Below are positions 1 through 8,375 of a DNA stretch of 64,000 nucleotides, piece after piece (positions within the stretch are counted from its first letter, which is position 1; the number at the start of each line of letters is the position of its first letter). A program made the position numbers and the translations under genes. Origin of the DNA: Helicobacter japonicus. Lineage in GTDB: Bacteria; Campylobacterota; Campylobacteria; Campylobacterales; Helicobacteraceae. The DNA is taken from the NCBI RefSeq assembly GCF_000762845.2, contig NZ_JRMQ02000006.1, forward strand, positions 30,334-94,333, given 5' to 3'. A model generated the notes under the pieces. The model worked only from the letters and a program-made list of their open reading frames with translations. It had not been told where the DNA came from and searched no databases.

Positions 1-329
1 ACTATGATGGGTGGTGGTGCTATATCCCACATTTTGTGCATTCTCCATTTTATTGCTATGCGTATAGTTATGGACAATTACTTGTTTTGGCACTTTTTGG
101 TTTATACAAATCTCAAAAAACACCTCGTATGAGAGAAAAATTTATTCAAAAATATACAGAATTTCTTACACTTGGTGGGAGTAAAAGCCCCAAGGATTTG
201 ATTGCTTCATTTGGGTTTAATCTTGAGAGTGATAAATTTTGGCTCATTGGTATGAATGAAGTGCAAAAAATGCTTGAAGAATTTAAGGAGTTACTTAATG
301 CAAAAGATTCTGTTCTCTCCGATTTTTAA
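1..329 (+). CDS. pepF: Oligoendopeptidase F (M3 family), C-terminal end only
   Basis: The reading frame is open from base 3 to the stop at 327-329, so the gene starts before the window. The roughly 108 visible residues show the aromatic stretch HFVHSPFYCYAYSYGQLL and then a helical tail, as in the last part of M3B oligoendopeptidases, which are cytoplasmic zinc peptidases that cut short peptides. The HExxH zinc site would lie upstream and cannot be seen. The tail overlaps the start of the next gene, suggesting one transcript. The family call rests on the C-terminal pattern only. Confidence 0.75.
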   Translation, partial: YDGWWCYIPHFVHSPFYCYAYSYGQLLVLALFGLYKSQKTPRMREKFIQKYTEFLTLGGSKSPKDLIASFGFNLESDKFWLIGMNEVQKMLEEFKELLNAKDSVLSDF

Positions 330-789
330 AGGAATGATGCTTTCTCACCTTAAAGATATTCTCCTTTTTTTGCTTAAAGAGGGTATAAGTTTTAATATTT
401 TATGTGATATGAAACAGGCGCATTTTGCACCACAACTTCCTAGTCATATCAGCGATACCTTTAATGATATTACACTTTTTGTTCTTGCAGGTTATACTTT
501 TGAAAGCATTGAATTGGGTGAAAAGGGTATAAGCTTTGAAGCAGGCTTTGGTAATGAAAATATTGGCAGTCTTGTAAGTATTACATATGAAGGGATTGTA
601 CAAATATTGTTGCACGATAATGATTTATTGCGCGAGATTCCATTATTTACTAATGTAAGCCACCCCTGCTTTTATAATCTCTCTACGGAAGAATTAGATA
701 TTATTACTTCTGTGCAAGAAGAGGGCTTAGAGCATTCAAGGCTTGCTTTTATATCAAATCCAGAAAATAGTAGATTTTTCAAAAAATGA
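298..789 (+). CDS. Conserved hypothetical protein downstream of pepF
   Basis: This 163-residue soluble protein has no domain I can name. I chose ATG 298 because AAGGAG at 285-290 sits 7 bases upstream. ATG 334 or 337 is possible, since another AAGGA runs up to 332. The gene overlaps the pepF end by 32 bases, so the two are probably co-translated. The sequence is mixed alpha/beta with no signal peptide or membrane segment. I know of no function. The coding frame itself is convincing because it is long and well spaced relative to its neighbours. Confidence 0.7.
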   Translation: MQKILFSPIFKGMMLSHLKDILLFLLKEGISFNILCDMKQAHFAPQLPSHISDTFNDITLFVLAGYTFESIELGEKGISFEAGFGNENIGSLVSITYEGIVQILLHDNDLLREIPLFTNVSHPCFYNLSTEELDIITSVQEEGLEHSRLAFISNPENSRFFKK

Positions 790-814
790 TTAACCTTTTT
801 AAGGGAGAGTGTAA

Positions 815-895
815 ATGAAATATGTTAAGATACTAATTCTTAAAAAATATTTTATCTTATCTCATAATCCTATAAGGAGTGCCTATTATGGATAG
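815..895 (+). CDS. Possible 26-residue leader peptide
   Basis: A short frame starts at ATG 815 behind a good ribosome site (AAGGGAGAG at 800-808) and ends at TAG 893-895, overlapping the ATG of the next gene at 888. It reads MKYVKILILKKYF and then a short tail. The arrangement would allow translational coupling to the 222-residue gene. There is no homology evidence. It could equally be chance, because AT-rich DNA often makes such frames. Confidence 0.25.
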   Translation: MKYVKILILKKYFILSHNPIRSAYYG

Positions 896-1556
896 AGTGA
901 ATCTTGAAGTATTTAGATTTGAAGCTGGAGTGGATTATCTCCCCTATTATACAAAATTGTCTTTTTCCTTTATACCAAACCATACCCTTATGGATATACT
1001 CACTTTTGTGCAAAATGAAATAAATGATTATGGTTATAATAAAGCATATTTAGCTTTGCGTATAAACAATATAGCTATTTTTGAGAATCTAAGCATTATA
1101 GATCTTGTGCAGCGATTTGGCACAGAGTGGCAAATTGAACCATTGAGCATATATTATGCATCTAAAGATTTACTTTTAAATAGGCAAGCATTATGGAAAA
1201 AGTATGAGAATTTTTTTGCGTGTGTGGATTTCGTGAGTATAGAGGAAAAAGAGGAATTAGATAAATATCTTATGCTTAATCTTATCACACCAATGAGTAA
1301 TGAACATTATTTAGGTGATGGTTTTTTCTTGTATCTAAAATGGCTTATTTCTCGCCACCCAGACAAGATTCAAGAGATTATGCAATGGCTTTTAAATCCA
1401 CAAGGAGGTATTTTGCATTTTGTGAGTATTGCAGATATGGTATATCCACGTGCAGATGCACTTGATGAAGAGATATGGGATTTTATGCGTGATATTGTAT
1501 TTCCTTTTGATTCCAAACAACGTAAGGCTTTAGCGACACTTAAGACTAGGGCATAA
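888..1556 (+). CDS. Conserved Campylobacterota hypothetical protein
   Basis: The protein has 222 residues. I chose ATG 888 rather than GTG 879 because the GTG lies inside the ribosome site AAGGAG (874-879), which is correctly spaced for ATG 888. It is soluble, acidic and rich in aromatic residues, with no signal peptide. The first 90 residues resemble, to my eye, a ferredoxin-like N-terminal fold seen in Campylobacterota proteins paired with HdrB-like partners, but I see no cysteine cluster for an iron-sulfur centre. It is followed after 11 bases by an HdrB-like gene, so the two probably act together. Function unknown. Confidence 0.65.
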   Translation: MDRVNLEVFRFEAGVDYLPYYTKLSFSFIPNHTLMDILTFVQNEINDYGYNKAYLALRINNIAIFENLSIIDLVQRFGTEWQIEPLSIYYASKDLLLNRQALWKKYENFFACVDFVSIEEKEELDKYLMLNLITPMSNEHYLGDGFFLYLKWLISRHPDKIQEIMQWLLNPQGGILHFVSIADMVYPRADALDEEIWDFMRDIVFPFDSKQRKALATLKTRA

Positions 1557-1567
1557 AGGATAAGATA

Positions 1568-2398
1568 ATGAAATATATGATTTATAACAAATATGATAGC
1601 AATCAAAATTCCGCAAGTTTGCTTTGTAGCACAAAAGCACTTTTTTCAGCACTTAATCTTGAAGTCGTATCTCCTAGCTCATCTATGGATTTGTTTGATT
1701 GTGGGGGGTATTGGGCGCGATTAGTTCAAAAAGATGATTTATTGTGTAATGTTGCTTATAATCTTGCTTTGGCAAATGCAGCTGATGCAACACTTGTTTT
1801 TTTAGAAGAAGATACATACGCAAATGCCTTTTATGCAAAAACACTTATAGAATCAAGCACACAAACAATGCGTGAGATTGAATCGCAATACCTTCATAAG
1901 TTTAATCTCCTTTATGATAGTAAGGTGCAGATGATTTACTTGCCTGATTTACTTAACACTTTGCATTTGGATAGTTTTATCCATAAAAAATTTACTCAAT
2001 TTAGCACAACAATCGTCCGTGGAGCGTATCAAAGTTATGTGCCAAAAAGCACGAATCATAGAATCTATGAACAAATTGATCTTAAAGTGCTTGAGAGTTC
2101 AATCACATATCAATATTACGCACACCTGCTTCCTGTAAATATGCAAAGTGCATTATACAATAGTGCAAAACTCTTTTTTGACCTTGCAGATTTGGGAGTG
2201 GATTTTATCCTTACACATTCACTAAGTCAATTTGACATACTTGATTCTCAGCGCAAGAAATTATGTAATGTGTATAATCGTGATAATATTGCTTTACCTA
2301 TTCTATTCTTGCCTCAAGTGTTACTTTTGGCATTTGGGGAGGAAGATAAGAATAAGTTAGGTTTTGCCTACCATAAACAAAAAGTAGAGATTTTGTAA
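1568..2398 (+). CDS. HdrB-like (CCG-domain-like) hypothetical protein
   Basis: This 276-residue protein has a layout reminiscent of heterodisulfide reductase subunit B / CCG-domain proteins: DCGGYWARL near residue 46 and a repeated alpha/beta unit with ANAADATLVFLEEDTYANAF near residue 76. The paired cysteines that bind the cluster in true HdrB are not evident, so it may have lost the redox centre. It follows the 222-residue hypothetical by 11 bases, and its TAA shares one base with the next ATG, so these genes form one operon. The HdrB link is by eye only. Confidence 0.55.
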   Translation: MKYMIYNKYDSNQNSASLLCSTKALFSALNLEVVSPSSSMDLFDCGGYWARLVQKDDLLCNVAYNLALANAADATLVFLEEDTYANAFYAKTLIESSTQTMREIESQYLHKFNLLYDSKVQMIYLPDLLNTLHLDSFIHKKFTQFSTTIVRGAYQSYVPKSTNHRIYEQIDLKVLESSITYQYYAHLLPVNMQSALYNSAKLFFDLADLGVDFILTHSLSQFDILDSQRKKLCNVYNRDNIALPILFLPQVLLLAFGEEDKNKLGFAYHKQKVEIL

Positions 2399-2706
2399 TG
2401 CAACTCTTTTGGAAGTTTCTCTTTGCAGCAATTATTGGTGCAACTTGGTATCACTTTGGTGGGGAAGATGCAGCTATGGCACTTGTTTTCTTTCTCATTA
2501 TTTTGGGAATGATGTTTATGAAACCTATACGTTATCAAGACCCTAAGAGACGTGAGGAATATATGCAAAGGATTCGTGATAGTAAAGAACGTAAGATTGC
2601 ACTTGAAAATGAGCGATTAGAGGAACTTAAAAGATTGAAGAAAAATGCGAGAGATCAAGAGGAGCGTTTGAAAAAAGATTTTGAAAAACGTATTAATAAG
2701 CGTTGA
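2398..2706 (+). CDS. Small membrane protein with coiled-coil tail
   Basis: This 102-residue protein has two hydrophobic segments (about residues 3-19 and 25-41) and then a highly charged tail (about 45-102) rich in Glu, Lys and Arg with heptad-like spacing, probably a cytoplasmic coiled coil. The start ATG overlaps the preceding stop (TAATG), so translation is coupled to the HdrB-like gene. I do not recognise the family and give no function. Confidence 0.65.
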   Translation: MQLFWKFLFAAIIGATWYHFGGEDAAMALVFFLIILGMMFMKPIRYQDPKRREEYMQRIRDSKERKIALENERLEELKRLKKNARDQEERLKKDFEKRINKR

Positions 2707-2769
2707 TTAATCAATGTGAAAGTAAATTTTGCTACAATCACATAAATATTAATAAAGGATTTAAACACA

Positions 2770-3687
2770 ATGGAAATCGTGCTTTTACTTATTGCAGGAG
2801 TAGTGATATATTTTCTTTATAATACCTTGCAAGAATACCTTAAAAACCCTATACAGCAACAGCAACCATACACAAAACGTGTAGATATTGCACCCATAGA
2901 TTTCGAGAATCCTTATAAAGAAATGGCACGAGTAGATAAGGTAAAATCAAGTGAATTTGGTGTATTGGCTGCTATTTTAGGTCATCTTGTATGGAGTGAT
3001 GATAAAGTATGTCCGCTTGAAAAAGAATTGCTTGATGAAATACTTACAGATATGGCAGCAGAATCTAAAAATCCAAAGCTAAGCAAAGAAGAATTAAATA
3101 AAATAGTAATGGAGCAAAAAAATAATGATACTATGCTCCTCATTGATGATTTATGTGAGGATTATGTAGCACTTACAAAGGGTGAGTATAAAAAGCGGCT
3201 TAAAGTAGTGGAGTTTTTATTTGCTCTTGCTTATGCTGATGGTGTTTTGAGCGATGATGAAAGAGATTGTATTGTTGATATTGCAGCATTTTTTGAGCTT
3301 GCAAATGAAGATTTTAATGCACTCTATGAATCTTTCGAGCAAACTTATGCACAAGAGAGGACTATGAGCGAGAAAGAGGCTAGGGCAATATTTGATTTAC
3401 AAGATTCAAAAGATTTAAACAAGCAGGATTTAGAGCAAAAATATCACGAGTTAATCAAAAATGCCAAGCAAAATATCTTTGATAATAAGAATATTAATAA
3501 AACTTTCCGTGATACTTCTCTTTTGCGTATTAAGGAGATTGATGAAGCATATACGCTTCTTATGCCTTTAGCACAAGATAATCAAGATACACAGAAGATA
3601 CAAAAAGACTCAGCAAAAGATACACAAGATTCACAAAAAGATGAAAAGAGCGCACAGGATAAGTCGCGCTCTGGCTGGGACTTTTAG
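2770..3687 (+). CDS. TerB-domain membrane protein with degenerate J-like C-terminus
   Basis: The 305-residue protein starts with one membrane segment (residues 2-17). A TerB-like helical domain follows at about 60-195, with acidic pairs such as WSDDKVCPLEKELLDE and YADGVLSDDE that mark the DjlA/TerB family. Residues 222-283 resemble a J-domain in helix pattern (KYHELIKNAK, KEIDEAYTLL), but the HPD triplet needed to stimulate Hsp70 is missing. The last 30 residues are a Lys/Asp/Gln-rich linker. It looks like a DjlA relative that has lost co-chaperone chemistry. A TACAAT box at 2734-2739 may be its -10. Confidence 0.7.
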   Translation: MEIVLLLIAGVVIYFLYNTLQEYLKNPIQQQQPYTKRVDIAPIDFENPYKEMARVDKVKSSEFGVLAAILGHLVWSDDKVCPLEKELLDEILTDMAAESKNPKLSKEELNKIVMEQKNNDTMLLIDDLCEDYVALTKGEYKKRLKVVEFLFALAYADGVLSDDERDCIVDIAAFFELANEDFNALYESFEQTYAQERTMSEKEARAIFDLQDSKDLNKQDLEQKYHELIKNAKQNIFDNKNINKTFRDTSLLRIKEIDEAYTLLMPLAQDNQDTQKIQKDSAKDTQDSQKDEKSAQDKSRSGWDF

Positions 3688-3700
3688 GAATGGTATTTGC
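3687..3700 (+). promoter_or_regulatory. Possible sigma-54 (RpoN) promoter
   Basis: GG at 3687-3688 and GC at 3699-3700 are separated by exactly ten bases, and the -12 half reads TTTGCTT, matching the RpoN consensus TTGCW. The -24 half (AGGAAT) is weaker than TGGCAC. The site lies 44 bases before the ATG of the following gene. In Helicobacter and Campylobacter, RpoN drives middle flagellar genes. Confidence 0.35.
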
Positions 3701-3744
3701 TTAAAACAGGCTATTAAAAAGCATTAAAGTGTGGAGGTATAGCA

Positions 3745-4239
3745 ATGGATATTACAAAAGTCAATCATAGCGGTGTGCAAGGAATGCTTGCAAATATTTA
3801 TAATGTTCAGAATCAACCACAAAACATCAATGAAGGCAAAGAGAGTGAGCAGAAGTTAAATGGTGTAGATTCTGTTAATAATGAAGACCAAAGTATCCGC
3901 TCATTACAATCTTTTGATATTGCTCGGCGCATTGAAGATAGATTTTCTCCCTCACAAGAGCTTCAAAAAGCGCGGGAAATTGGTGGTGATCTTGAAGGTG
4001 GTTTTAGGGATAAAAATTCGTTTGAAAAACTTTCTAATACACTAAGAAAAGAAGGTTTGATTGATAGTAATGAAAAGGTTGCTATGGATTATTTAAAAAA
4101 CAATTCTTCAAAGGTGAGCTTTGATGAATTTGATAGAATTGCAGCAAATGATAATCATAGTAAAGAAATGAAAGGTTTGATAGATTCTGTTGTGAATAAA
4201 ATGAAATTTGTTGATAGTGTCAATGGTGGTATTTTTTAA
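3745..4239 (+). CDS. Hypothetical protein, possible flagellum-associated
   Basis: This 164-residue protein is hydrophilic, lacks a signal peptide and has a long Asn/Gln/Ser-rich N-terminus (about 1-50) and helical remainder. It starts at ATG 3745 behind GTGGAGG (3731-3737). The segment RIEDRFSPSQELQKAREIG followed by helices and a short hydrophobic C-terminus is reminiscent of small secreted or flagellar accessory proteins, but I cannot assign a family. A candidate RpoN promoter immediately upstream is the only hint of flagellar regulation. It stands alone between genes with their own promoters. Confidence 0.6.
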   Translation: MDITKVNHSGVQGMLANIYNVQNQPQNINEGKESEQKLNGVDSVNNEDQSIRSLQSFDIARRIEDRFSPSQELQKAREIGGDLEGGFRDKNSFEKLSNTLRKEGLIDSNEKVAMDYLKNNSSKVSFDEFDRIAANDNHSKEMKGLIDSVVNKMKFVDSVNGGIF

Positions 4240-4343
4240 TTTACTTTGAATTTTTATTGAAAAACCCTCGTTATTACAAGCCCTTTGCGTTATTTTATTT
4301 ATCTTTTGATACAATCAAGATTATTTTAACTGAAGGGATTTGA

Positions 4344-5774
4344 TTGAATACCAAATGCTATTTACTTGATACCTCTATTATTCTTGATGATACGCAAAAT
4401 ATTATATTTTTATGGCAAAATGCTCAAAATGAACTTTTTATATCTGATGTTGTGATTGAGGAATTAGATAAAAAGAAAGATTTACAAAATGAAACAGGTT
4501 TTTTTGCACGTGAGTTTTTTCGGTGTATTAATAGTGATGGTGGGAATATTAATGGGCATTTGCAACTACCACTAAAAGAATCTTTTGAAAGTATAGCAAA
4601 GAGCAATAATGATTTCACACAAACCATTCTGTTTAAATATGAAACTTTTACCATTCCACTCACGCTTATCTATCGCCCAAAATATAAACTTTTACCACAA
4701 GAGCATAGTTATAATGATTCTAAACTCATTGAAATAGCACGGGATTATGATTTAATACTTTTGAGCAATGATATTTCGCTTAAAGTGCGTGCTCAAGCAC
4801 AAGGTATCCCCGCACAATCGCTTTTTCGTGATAGGGTTGAAAATCCAAGTGATATTGATTTTTGGGCATTTTTTGAACTCCATAAAGACATACCCTTAGT
4901 TGATTTAAAAGATGATAATATATTTCAGAATCTTACACAATGGAGTCTCGTGCAGGTTGAAGAGCTAGATAATACAGATAGTGCGCTTTACAAGACAGGA
5001 AAAAAGACTTTTGGTTTAAAAGTAGGTAAAGAATTTGAAGAGCTTCATTTAGATGAGATTCTCAAAATAAATCAACCTTATATTATGCCTATCAACTTAG
5101 AGCAAAAAATGCTTTATGCACTTCTTACTCACCCACAAAATAATCTCACTATTGCCACAGGCTCAACAGGGAGTGGCAAGACATTGATTGCGCTTCAGGC
5201 TGGAATCACTCTTGTAAAAAATGGTAGAGTTGATGGCATTATATATATGCGTAATACAATTACTGCGAATGACAAAGAAGCTGAATTGGGTTATCGTAAG
5301 GGAGATGAGAATCAAAAGCTAGGATATTTTATGTATCCACTTTATAGCGCAATTAATTTTACTATTGATAAACTTCAAGAGCAGTCTCTTGCAAAACGCA
5401 TTGAGTATCGTGGCGAAGTCAATGGCATACAAAAACAAGATGCAACAGAATATTTCCTGCAGAAACATAAAATTGAAATAGTAGATATCGCACACGCTAG
5501 AGGAATAAGTATTGGCAATAAGTTTGTTATTTTTGATGAAGTGCAAAATGCTTCAAATGCAACTATTAAGCTTATCGGCACACGTATAGGTGAGGGGAGC
5601 AAAATTGTATTTTTAGGAGATTGGGCGCAGATTGACCACCCTTATTTAAGTAAATTCCGTAATGGCGCATTAAGTCTTTTAAGTAAAGCATTAAATGATG
5701 ATTTTATTGCTGGGATTCAATTAAGACAGACAATTAGAAGTGATGTAGCAAGTTGGTTTGGGGAGAATTTCTAG
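4344..5774 (+). CDS. PIN-PhoH family ATPase (YlaK-type)
   Basis: The protein has 476 residues and two domains. A PIN nuclease-like domain covers about residues 1-150, with LLDTSIILDD at the N-terminus and later acidic residues (LSNDISLK) that fit a metal site. A PhoH ATPase domain covers about 240-476, with Walker A GSTGSGKT (about 273-280) and Walker B VIFDEVQNA (about 394-402). PIN-PhoH proteins are thought to be nucleotide-driven RNA-acting enzymes. The start is TTG 4344 behind GAAGGGA; no ATG fits, and the N-terminus begins right at the PIN motif. A TACAAT box at 4311-4316 may be the -10. Confidence 0.88.
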   Translation: MNTKCYLLDTSIILDDTQNIIFLWQNAQNELFISDVVIEELDKKKDLQNETGFFAREFFRCINSDGGNINGHLQLPLKESFESIAKSNNDFTQTILFKYETFTIPLTLIYRPKYKLLPQEHSYNDSKLIEIARDYDLILLSNDISLKVRAQAQGIPAQSLFRDRVENPSDIDFWAFFELHKDIPLVDLKDDNIFQNLTQWSLVQVEELDNTDSALYKTGKKTFGLKVGKEFEELHLDEILKINQPYIMPINLEQKMLYALLTHPQNNLTIATGSTGSGKTLIALQAGITLVKNGRVDGIIYMRNTITANDKEAELGYRKGDENQKLGYFMYPLYSAINFTIDKLQEQSLAKRIEYRGEVNGIQKQDATEYFLQKHKIEIVDIAHARGISIGNKFVIFDEVQNASNATIKLIGTRIGEGSKIVFLGDWAQIDHPYLSKFRNGALSLLSKALNDDFIAGIQLRQTIRSDVASWFGENF

Positions 5775-6499
5775 TGAAAAGAGAGAATGCTAAAGTATGG
5801 GTAATATTTTTTAGAATCTTTTTTGTTATGCTCCTTAGTTTTATGGAGGTTTATGCAGCGCGTCCTATGGTAACTGATGATGCACGTGTGGTAGATAAAC
5901 ACTCGTGTCAGCTTGAGACTTGGGGATTATATAGCAAAGAAGTTACCGAATTTTGGGCTGTGCCAGGTTGTAATATGTTTTGGAATCTTGAAATTAGTTT
6001 AGGCGGTATGATGAGTAATGCCCCTATTGATGGTAAAGAGGAGAAATTTGGCACACAACAAATTGTAATGGGTGCGAAAAAGATTTTTAATGATTTAGAA
6101 ACTGAAGGATATAGCTATGGTATAGTGTTAGGAAATGCGTATAATCTTTTATACTCCACATATCGTAATGATTATTATCTGTATCTACCTGTGAGTTTGT
6201 CTTTTTTTGACAATACCTTACTTTTTCACTCAAATTTTGGATACAAATTAAAACGCAATGAAAATGAACCGCATATTTATCATATTGGTTTAGGATTAGA
6301 GCGGCAAATCACACAGCGTTTTTGGATTCTAGGAGAATGGTTGTATGAACGCACAGAGCCGATAAAATTTCAAGTAGGTTTGAGAATCTGGCTTTTACAA
6401 GATAAGATTCAGCTTGATGGCACTTATGGAAATGCTTTTAATGGAGGACAAAGTTGGGTGTCTTTAGGACTACGATTTTTAGCTCCTCCAATGTTTTAA
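5774..6499 (+). CDS. Putative outer-membrane beta-barrel protein
   Basis: This 241-residue protein has a signal peptide (about residues 1-28, ending VYAA) and then alternating aromatic/hydrophobic strands with a C-terminal LGLRF-type strand, as in outer-membrane barrels. The mature start RPMVTDDARVVD matches a group of transporter-like outer-membrane proteins seen in many proteobacteria. The start is GTG 5774, sharing one base with the phoH-like stop and well spaced from GGGGAG (5759-5764); the upstream in-frame start lies inside the phoH-like gene. Substrate unknown. Confidence 0.65.
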   Translation: MKRENAKVWVIFFRIFFVMLLSFMEVYAARPMVTDDARVVDKHSCQLETWGLYSKEVTEFWAVPGCNMFWNLEISLGGMMSNAPIDGKEEKFGTQQIVMGAKKIFNDLETEGYSYGIVLGNAYNLLYSTYRNDYYLYLPVSLSFFDNTLLFHSNFGYKLKRNENEPHIYHIGLGLERQITQRFWILGEWLYERTEPIKFQVGLRIWLLQDKIQLDGTYGNAFNGGQSWVSLGLRFLAPPMF

Positions 6500-6549
6500 T
6501 GTTAAAAATTGATATTGAAATATTTTATACAAAATAAGGATTTAAAAAA

Positions 6550-7278
6550 GTGAAGAAAAATATTTTTTATTGTATATACTCATTATGTTTAAGTATGGTG
6601 ATTTTTTACACAGGTTGTTCGTCTTTTGGTTTGCAAAAATCTCCTGTGTATAATGTGCAGGTAGGAAGTTTTGCTAATGTCGAAAATGCTGGACGATTAG
6701 TTGATGCTTTAAATCAAAAGGGGCTTGATGCATTTTTATTTAAAGAACATAATATGTATAAGGTGCGTTTTGGAAACTATAAGAGTTTTGAATCTGCAAA
6801 AATGCAAGCACAAGCATATAAAAAACAAGGGCTTATAGATGAGTTTTTCATTCTTTCTCCCCAAAAATATGCCTCTAACAAAGATTCTAAACCTAAAAAA
6901 TCAAGCGGTATGAGAGATGATATAGTAGAGAGCGCACATCAATATCTTGGTGTGCCATATAAATGGGGTGGCACTTCGGAATCTGGTTTCGACTGCAGTG
7001 GGCTTACACGCGCTGTTTATCGCCTCAATGGGATTTTACTCCCTCGCTCATCATATGAACAATATAATGAAGGAGATTCTATATCACAGAGTAAATTACA
7101 AAAGGGTGATTTAGTATTTTTTATTACTAATAAAGGCAAAAGGATTAATCACGTGGGAATTTATATTGGCGATAATGAATTTATTCACGCTCCAAGCAGA
7201 GGTAAAGTTGTAAGCAAAGCGCGTTTAGATTCTAAATATTGGAGCAAGGCTTATAAGGGTGCAAGAAGTTACTTATAA
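6550..7278 (+). CDS. SPOR - NlpC/P60 lipoprotein, peptidoglycan hydrolase
   Basis: The 242-residue protein has a lipoprotein signal with lipobox cysteine 23 (FYTGC). A SPOR domain follows at about 35-105 (VQVGSFANVENAGRLVDAL), which binds denuded glycan strands. The NlpC/P60 endopeptidase domain spans about 125-242, with catalytic Cys near 148 (GFDCSGL), His near 200 (INHVGIYIG) and a second His near 214. It should cut peptide stems in the periplasm, perhaps at the septum. The start is GTG 6550 after AAGGA (6536-6540). All catalytic residues are present. Confidence 0.85.
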   Translation: MKKNIFYCIYSLCLSMVIFYTGCSSFGLQKSPVYNVQVGSFANVENAGRLVDALNQKGLDAFLFKEHNMYKVRFGNYKSFESAKMQAQAYKKQGLIDEFFILSPQKYASNKDSKPKKSSGMRDDIVESAHQYLGVPYKWGGTSESGFDCSGLTRAVYRLNGILLPRSSYEQYNEGDSISQSKLQKGDLVFFITNKGKRINHVGIYIGDNEFIHAPSRGKVVSKARLDSKYWSKAYKGARSYL

Positions 7279-7335
7279 GGTTTTTATAAAATTAATATGA
7301 TATTCTTATATATTTAAAAGAAAGGAGATTTAAAA

Positions 7336-8281
7336 ATGAAATTTTTTCGTTATTTTGAATATATGCTAAAAGTGCCTTTTAGGATTCATAAAATTTATGA
7401 TGAAATAAGAAATGTTAAGCGGCAATTTATGTCAGCTCACAATGCACTTATTTCGGCTCAAATGGCAGCATATATTGATAATCCCAATGCAATGCTAGAA
7501 CTATCAAAGGCTTTCATTGCTCCACAGATGATATACAATACAGATAATGCGCTTAAGTTTTTATCACTTGTGCGTCCTTTTCGCTCACCATCATTTAAAT
7601 TTGTCCGTATAGGTGGAAATACTGATGGGGGCTATTGTTTATTATGCCCCCCCCCCCATTAAAAGCAATTCTTCTCCAAAAGTTGTTTCATTAGGTGTAT
7701 CTGAATATTCTCCTTTTGATTTAGAAATGGCAGATATGGGGTATGAAGTTCTTGAGTATGACGCAAGCATAAAGTCTTCTCCTTATCCCAAACACCCAAA
7801 TATTAAATTTTTCAAAAAATTTGTTGGTGCGGTAGAATCTCACGACACAATCACTCTAGCACAGATTATTAAGGATAATCATTTTGACACAAATGCGCAC
7901 AATATTTTGCAGTGTGATATTGAAGATGCGGAATGGGAATTACTTGAACATATTGATATAAGTATTGTTGCAAAATATTTCCCGCAGATTCTATTTGAGT
8001 TTCATAATTGCTATCCCGATGATGAAGCCCTCACACAAAGGCGACTCATCATATTAGAAAAGATAAATGAATATTTTGTGCCTATCCATACGCATTTTAA
8101 TCATAATGGAGGACTTTTATTTGCTAAGAATCTGCTTTTTTCTTCTCTTTTGGAGGTATCATATTTACGCAAGGATTTAATACCAAATGATGCAACACCA
8201 CTCAAAGGTAGCGCAACACTTCCAGGCTTAGATTATCCCAATATCCCAAATTATCCGGATATTCCTGTGATATTTGTTTAG
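7336..8281 (+). CDS. FkbM-like methyltransferase, phase-variable, currently OFF
   Basis: Two overlapping frames form one gene. The first starts at ATG 7336 behind AAAGGAG and runs to a C11 tract (7647-7657), where it stops at 7660-7662. The second continues to 8281. Removing one C (C10) fuses them into one protein of 314 residues. Around the junction are RIGGNTDGGYCLL and then VVSLGVSEYSPFD, and later LQCDIEDAEWELL, which resemble the SAM-binding and acidic motifs of FkbM-type methyltransferases. These often modify surface glycans. In the present phase the protein ends after 108 residues, before the catalytic core. Confidence 0.8.
7647..7657 (+). repeat. Phase-variation poly-C tract (C11)
   Basis: Eleven consecutive C residues lie inside the FkbM-like gene. 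With 11 the frame ends at TAA 7660; C10 or C13 would restore the full frame. Such tracts change length by slipped-strand mispairing in Helicobacter. Confidence 0.93.
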
Positions 8282-8338
8282 ATTCTATTTGTATCGTGTG
8301 TGCGTAAAAAATAATTGAGGATTTGTTTAGCTATTTTC

Positions 8339-8367
8339 TGTGCTAGATTCACGCAAAACCTAGCACA
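8339..8367. terminator. Hairpin between convergent genes
   Basis: An 8-bp perfect inverted repeat (TGTGCTAG at 8339-8346, CTAGCACA at 8360-8367) with a 13-base loop lies between the FkbM-like gene and ppsA, which converge. No clear T-run follows on either strand, so it would be a weak or factor-dependent terminator. The remainder of 8282-8375 shows nothing else. Confidence 0.4.
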
Positions 8368-8375
8368 AAATCCCA

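Noticed and set aside
1703..1708. G6 run in the HdrB-like gene
   Set aside because: Too short and in frame; encodes ordinary Gly residues.
7613..8281. Independent gene starting at ATG 7613
   Set aside because: The start lies inside the first frame before the C tract without a ribosome site; the two frames are parts of one phase-variable gene.
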